A stretch of 15,919 nt of DNA from MedAcidi-G1 sp002294285 (lineage in GTDB: Bacteria > Actinomycetota > Acidimicrobiia > Acidimicrobiales > MedAcidi-G1). The notes beneath the pieces are model-generated. The model saw only the letters and a list, made by a program, of their open reading frames with translations, made no database searches and was not told the origin of the DNA. The stretch is taken from contig CAXEUY010000024.1 in the NCBI GenBank assembly GCA_963999645.1, positions 1 through 15,919 on the forward strand, given 5' to 3'. Below, one piece after another: positions 14,418 through 15,919 of the stretch; position 1 is the stretch's first letter, and the number at the start of each line of letters is the position of its first letter. The translations under genes and the position numbers were made by a program.

Positions 14418-15281
14418 TTAATCATTTGCTGCAACTTCGGGAAATTCTTCGGAACTAGTTTTTCGAATACTGCGAATCACTGAACGGCCAATTAACACAA
14501 TAAAGAACTGCAGGACACTCAACCCTGCCATCGTTGCTCCACCTGCCGTGCCGTAATGAAAACTAACTACTAAACCTGCGACCACAGCGACTGCTCCCAA
14601 AATTATTGAAACTGTCATGATCCCAGAAACTCTCTTCATCATTAGAGACGCAGTAGCTGGAGGTGCAACTAGCAGACCAAAGACCAATAGTGTTCCAACT
14701 GTTTGAAAACTGGAGACAATGCTAAGAGACAAGACTCCGAGTAAAGCAGCTTGAGTTAAACGTGGATGCATACCTAAGGTCTGAGCTTTCGTCTCGTTAA
14801 AGGTCAACGCCATGAAGGGTCTATACAGAAGCATCGTAGAAACGACGACAATTGCTGTAAAAATAAGTTGCTTATGAATGTCGGCAGTAGTGATTCCAAG
14901 AGCATCGCCGAATAAAAGAGAAGTGACGTCAGTCGAAAAAGACTTCGACATTGAAACAATCACAACCCCTAATGAGAGCATGCCAACGAAGAGTAAACCG
15001 ATCGCTGTATCATCACGGACAGTTGTTCTGTTGGAAACAAATGTAATAAGCCCACTCATAACCATCGCTGCAACAAACGCTCCGATAGCAGGATCGAAAC
15101 CCCACAAAATCGCTAATGCAATACCAGGTATAACACCATGAGCTAATGCGTCCCCAAGAAAAGCGAGTCCCCGCAAAACTAGCCACGTCCCGACAAGCGA
15201 TGTTGCTACTACAGCTATCAAACCTCCAATTAATGCTCTTTGCATGAACGCTGGTTCGAAAGCATCAATTAAGAAGCTCAT
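14418..15281 (-). CDS. Zn/Mn ABC transporter permease (ZnuB family)
   Basis: A 287-residue integral membrane protein of the ABC-3 family, the permease of Zn2+, Mn2+ or Fe2+ importers. It has about eight hydrophobic helices. Characteristic segments are LVLRGLAFLGDALAHGVIPGIAL (ALAHG being the family hallmark), LGMHPRLTQAALLG (the likely ATPase-contact loop) and FGLLVAPPATASLMM. The length is normal. It follows the binding-protein gene by 10 bp in the same direction, so the two form an operon; the ATPase is not in the window and is probably upstream (beyond 15919). No clear ribosome site is seen before the ATG at 15281; translational coupling is plausible. The metal specificity is not certain, but the His-rich partner favours zinc. 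Confidence 0.92.
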   Translation of the reverse strand: MSFLIDAFEPAFMQRALIGGLIAVVATSLVGTWLVLRGLAFLGDALAHGVIPGIALAILWGFDPAIGAFVAAMVMSGLITFVSNRTTVRDDTAIGLLFVGMLSLGVVIVSMSKSFSTDVTSLLFGDALGITTADIHKQLIFTAIVVVSTMLLYRPFMALTFNETKAQTLGMHPRLTQAALLGVLSLSIVSSFQTVGTLLVFGLLVAPPATASLMMKRVSGIMTVSIILGAVAVVAGLVVSFHYGTAGGATMAGLSVLQFFIVLIGRSVIRSIRKTSSEEFPEVAAND

Positions 15282-15291
15282 AAGGTAGATT

Positions 15292-15919
15292 CTATCCCGT
15301 TAGAGCATTAGCGATTAATTTACTGTTAGTTCTTACCATATCTATGTAAGTTGACCCTTCAGAATTCTCTGAACCAAGCGATTCGGAGAATAAGCTAACT
15401 ACTTGAACTCCATCAACCTCTTCTGCAAGTGCATCAGCTAGAGCGTCTGAGGAGGAAGCATCCACAAATATTGCTTTGGTTCCGTTTGCCTTCATTTTTT
15501 CTGATAGATCGACAAGATCTTTAGCACTTGTATTGCTGAGCGTGGAAGAAGAGGGGATTATTGAACCCAGAATTTCAAACTGATAAGCCTCAGCAAAATA
15601 GGCGAAAACTTGATGGTTTGTCACTAGAACTCTAGAACCGGCCGGTATCGAAGAGAGTGTTTGCATCACTTCACTATCGAGGTCTTCAAGTTTTTTAGAG
15701 TATTCCGCCGAATAGGAGAGCAGATCTCCTTCATCGATTTGAGAGAAATTAAGAACTAAAAAATCAGATAACTGGTTTACAACCTGCAGCATCCGTCCTG
15801 GATCTGTAAAGAAATGTGGATCGACGCCACCATGGTCATGACCGTGATGGTCGTCATGTTCATGTTCGTCGTGGTCTTCTTCTTTGGCATGGTCGTCATG
15901 GTCGTCATGGTCGTCATGG
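15292..15919 (-). CDS. Zn/Mn ABC transporter solute-binding protein (ZnuA/AztC-like), 5' end outside the window
   Basis: The reading frame stays open through 15919, so the ATG at 15792 is internal and the gene begins beyond the window. The visible part starts in a His/Asp/Glu-rich loop with eleven His (three HDD units, then DHDEHEHDDHHGHDH). It is followed by VDPHFFTDP, the family's DPH-x metal-ligand segment, then VLVTNHQVFAYFAEAYQFEILG with the next conserved His, and IFVDASSSDALA carrying a likely acidic ligand. The His-rich loop between the lobes is a zinc-specific mark in cluster A-I binding proteins and is thought to sense or pre-bind zinc. The N-terminal lobe with its signal or lipoprotein peptide is missing. 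It heads the operon with the permease 10 bp downstream. At least 166 residues after the apparent Met plus 42 before it are encoded here. Confidence 0.92.
   Translation of the reverse strand, partial: HDDHDDHDDHAKEEDHDEHEHDDHHGHDHGGVDPHFFTDPGRMLQVVNQLSDFLVLNFSQIDEGDLLSYSAEYSKKLEDLDSEVMQTLSSIPAGSRVLVTNHQVFAYFAEAYQFEILGSIIPSSSTLSNTSAKDLVDLSEKMKANGTKAIFVDASSSDALADALAEEVDGVQVVSLFSESLGSENSEGSTYIDMVRTNSKLIANALTG
15888..15919 (-). repeat. 9-bp tandem repeat encoding His-Asp-Asp units, cut by the window edge
   Basis: CATGGTCGT (plus strand) occurs three times exactly from 15888, and a fourth copy is cut at the window end. On the coding strand this reads CAT-GAC-GAC (HDD). The repeat length and amino acid theme resemble the (HDE)10 tract at 12066-12155, but the unit sequence differs (CATGACGAC against CACGACGAA). 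Confidence 0.9.

Noticed and set aside
15792..15792. ATG at 15792 as the start of the binding-protein gene
   Set aside because: The frame is open to the window edge and encodes the His-rich loop and DPH motif expected of the family, so this Met is internal.

Overview
The window looks like a compact, AT-leaning chromosome segment of a free-living actinobacterium, plausibly a marine Acidimicrobiia or Actinomarinales-type lineage. This is inference. It rests on a Ddn-type F420-dependent oxidoreductase, an AtsD-like long arylsulfatase with a C-terminal sandwich domain, a Thr-rich lipoprotein linker, very short intergenic gaps, ATGA start/stop overlaps, and apparently leaderless genes. There are no rRNA or tRNA genes, insertion sequences, phage genes or CRISPR arrays. 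Fifteen protein genes fill almost all of the window. The longest gene-free stretch is 1-219, which carries a rho-independent terminator, further inverted repeats and a candidate promoter.

Layout. (a) 220-510: a small ABM-fold protein. (b) 526-6442: a group built around sulfate-ester hydrolysis, made of a TauD/AtsK-like Fe(II)/2-oxoglutarate dioxygenase, a divergent SdsA1-like metallo-beta-lactamase alkylsulfatase homologue, and an alpha/beta hydrolase translationally coupled to a Cys-type (formylglycine) arylsulfatase. All three mechanistic classes of sulfatase fold are therefore neighbours. (c) 6547-9959: an EamA/DMT exporter, a YyaL/SSP411-type thioredoxin-domain protein and a small cupin. 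(d) 9937-12521: two exported proteins in one operon. One is a lipoprotein with ten perfect His-Asp-Glu repeats and a predicted seven-bladed propeller. The other is a membrane-anchored protein with 84-bp internal repeats and a mature N-terminus predicted to start with His. (e) 12593-14335: an HD-domain (PhnZ-like) putative diiron oxygenase, then on the other strand a coupled pair of a Ddn-type oxidoreductase and a MaoC-like double-hotdog protein. (f) 14418-15919: the permease and (partial) solute-binding protein of a Zn/Mn ABC importer. The binding protein has a His-rich loop that continues past the ORF start codon that a simple scan would choose.

How the genes may work together. Block (b) would release sulfate and organic alcohols, aldehydes or acids from sulfated organic matter. 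The alpha/beta hydrolase is co-translated with the arylsulfatase, and a DMT exporter follows divergently. Blocks (d) and (f) share an unusual feature: low-complexity His/acidic tracts encoded by 9-bp tandem repeats in extracytoplasmic proteins a few kb apart. That suggests, without proving, a shared role in divalent metal capture at the cell surface. The most notable departures from family norms are the altered metal ligands of the alkylsulfatase homologue and the missing catalytic Asp of the MaoC-like protein.
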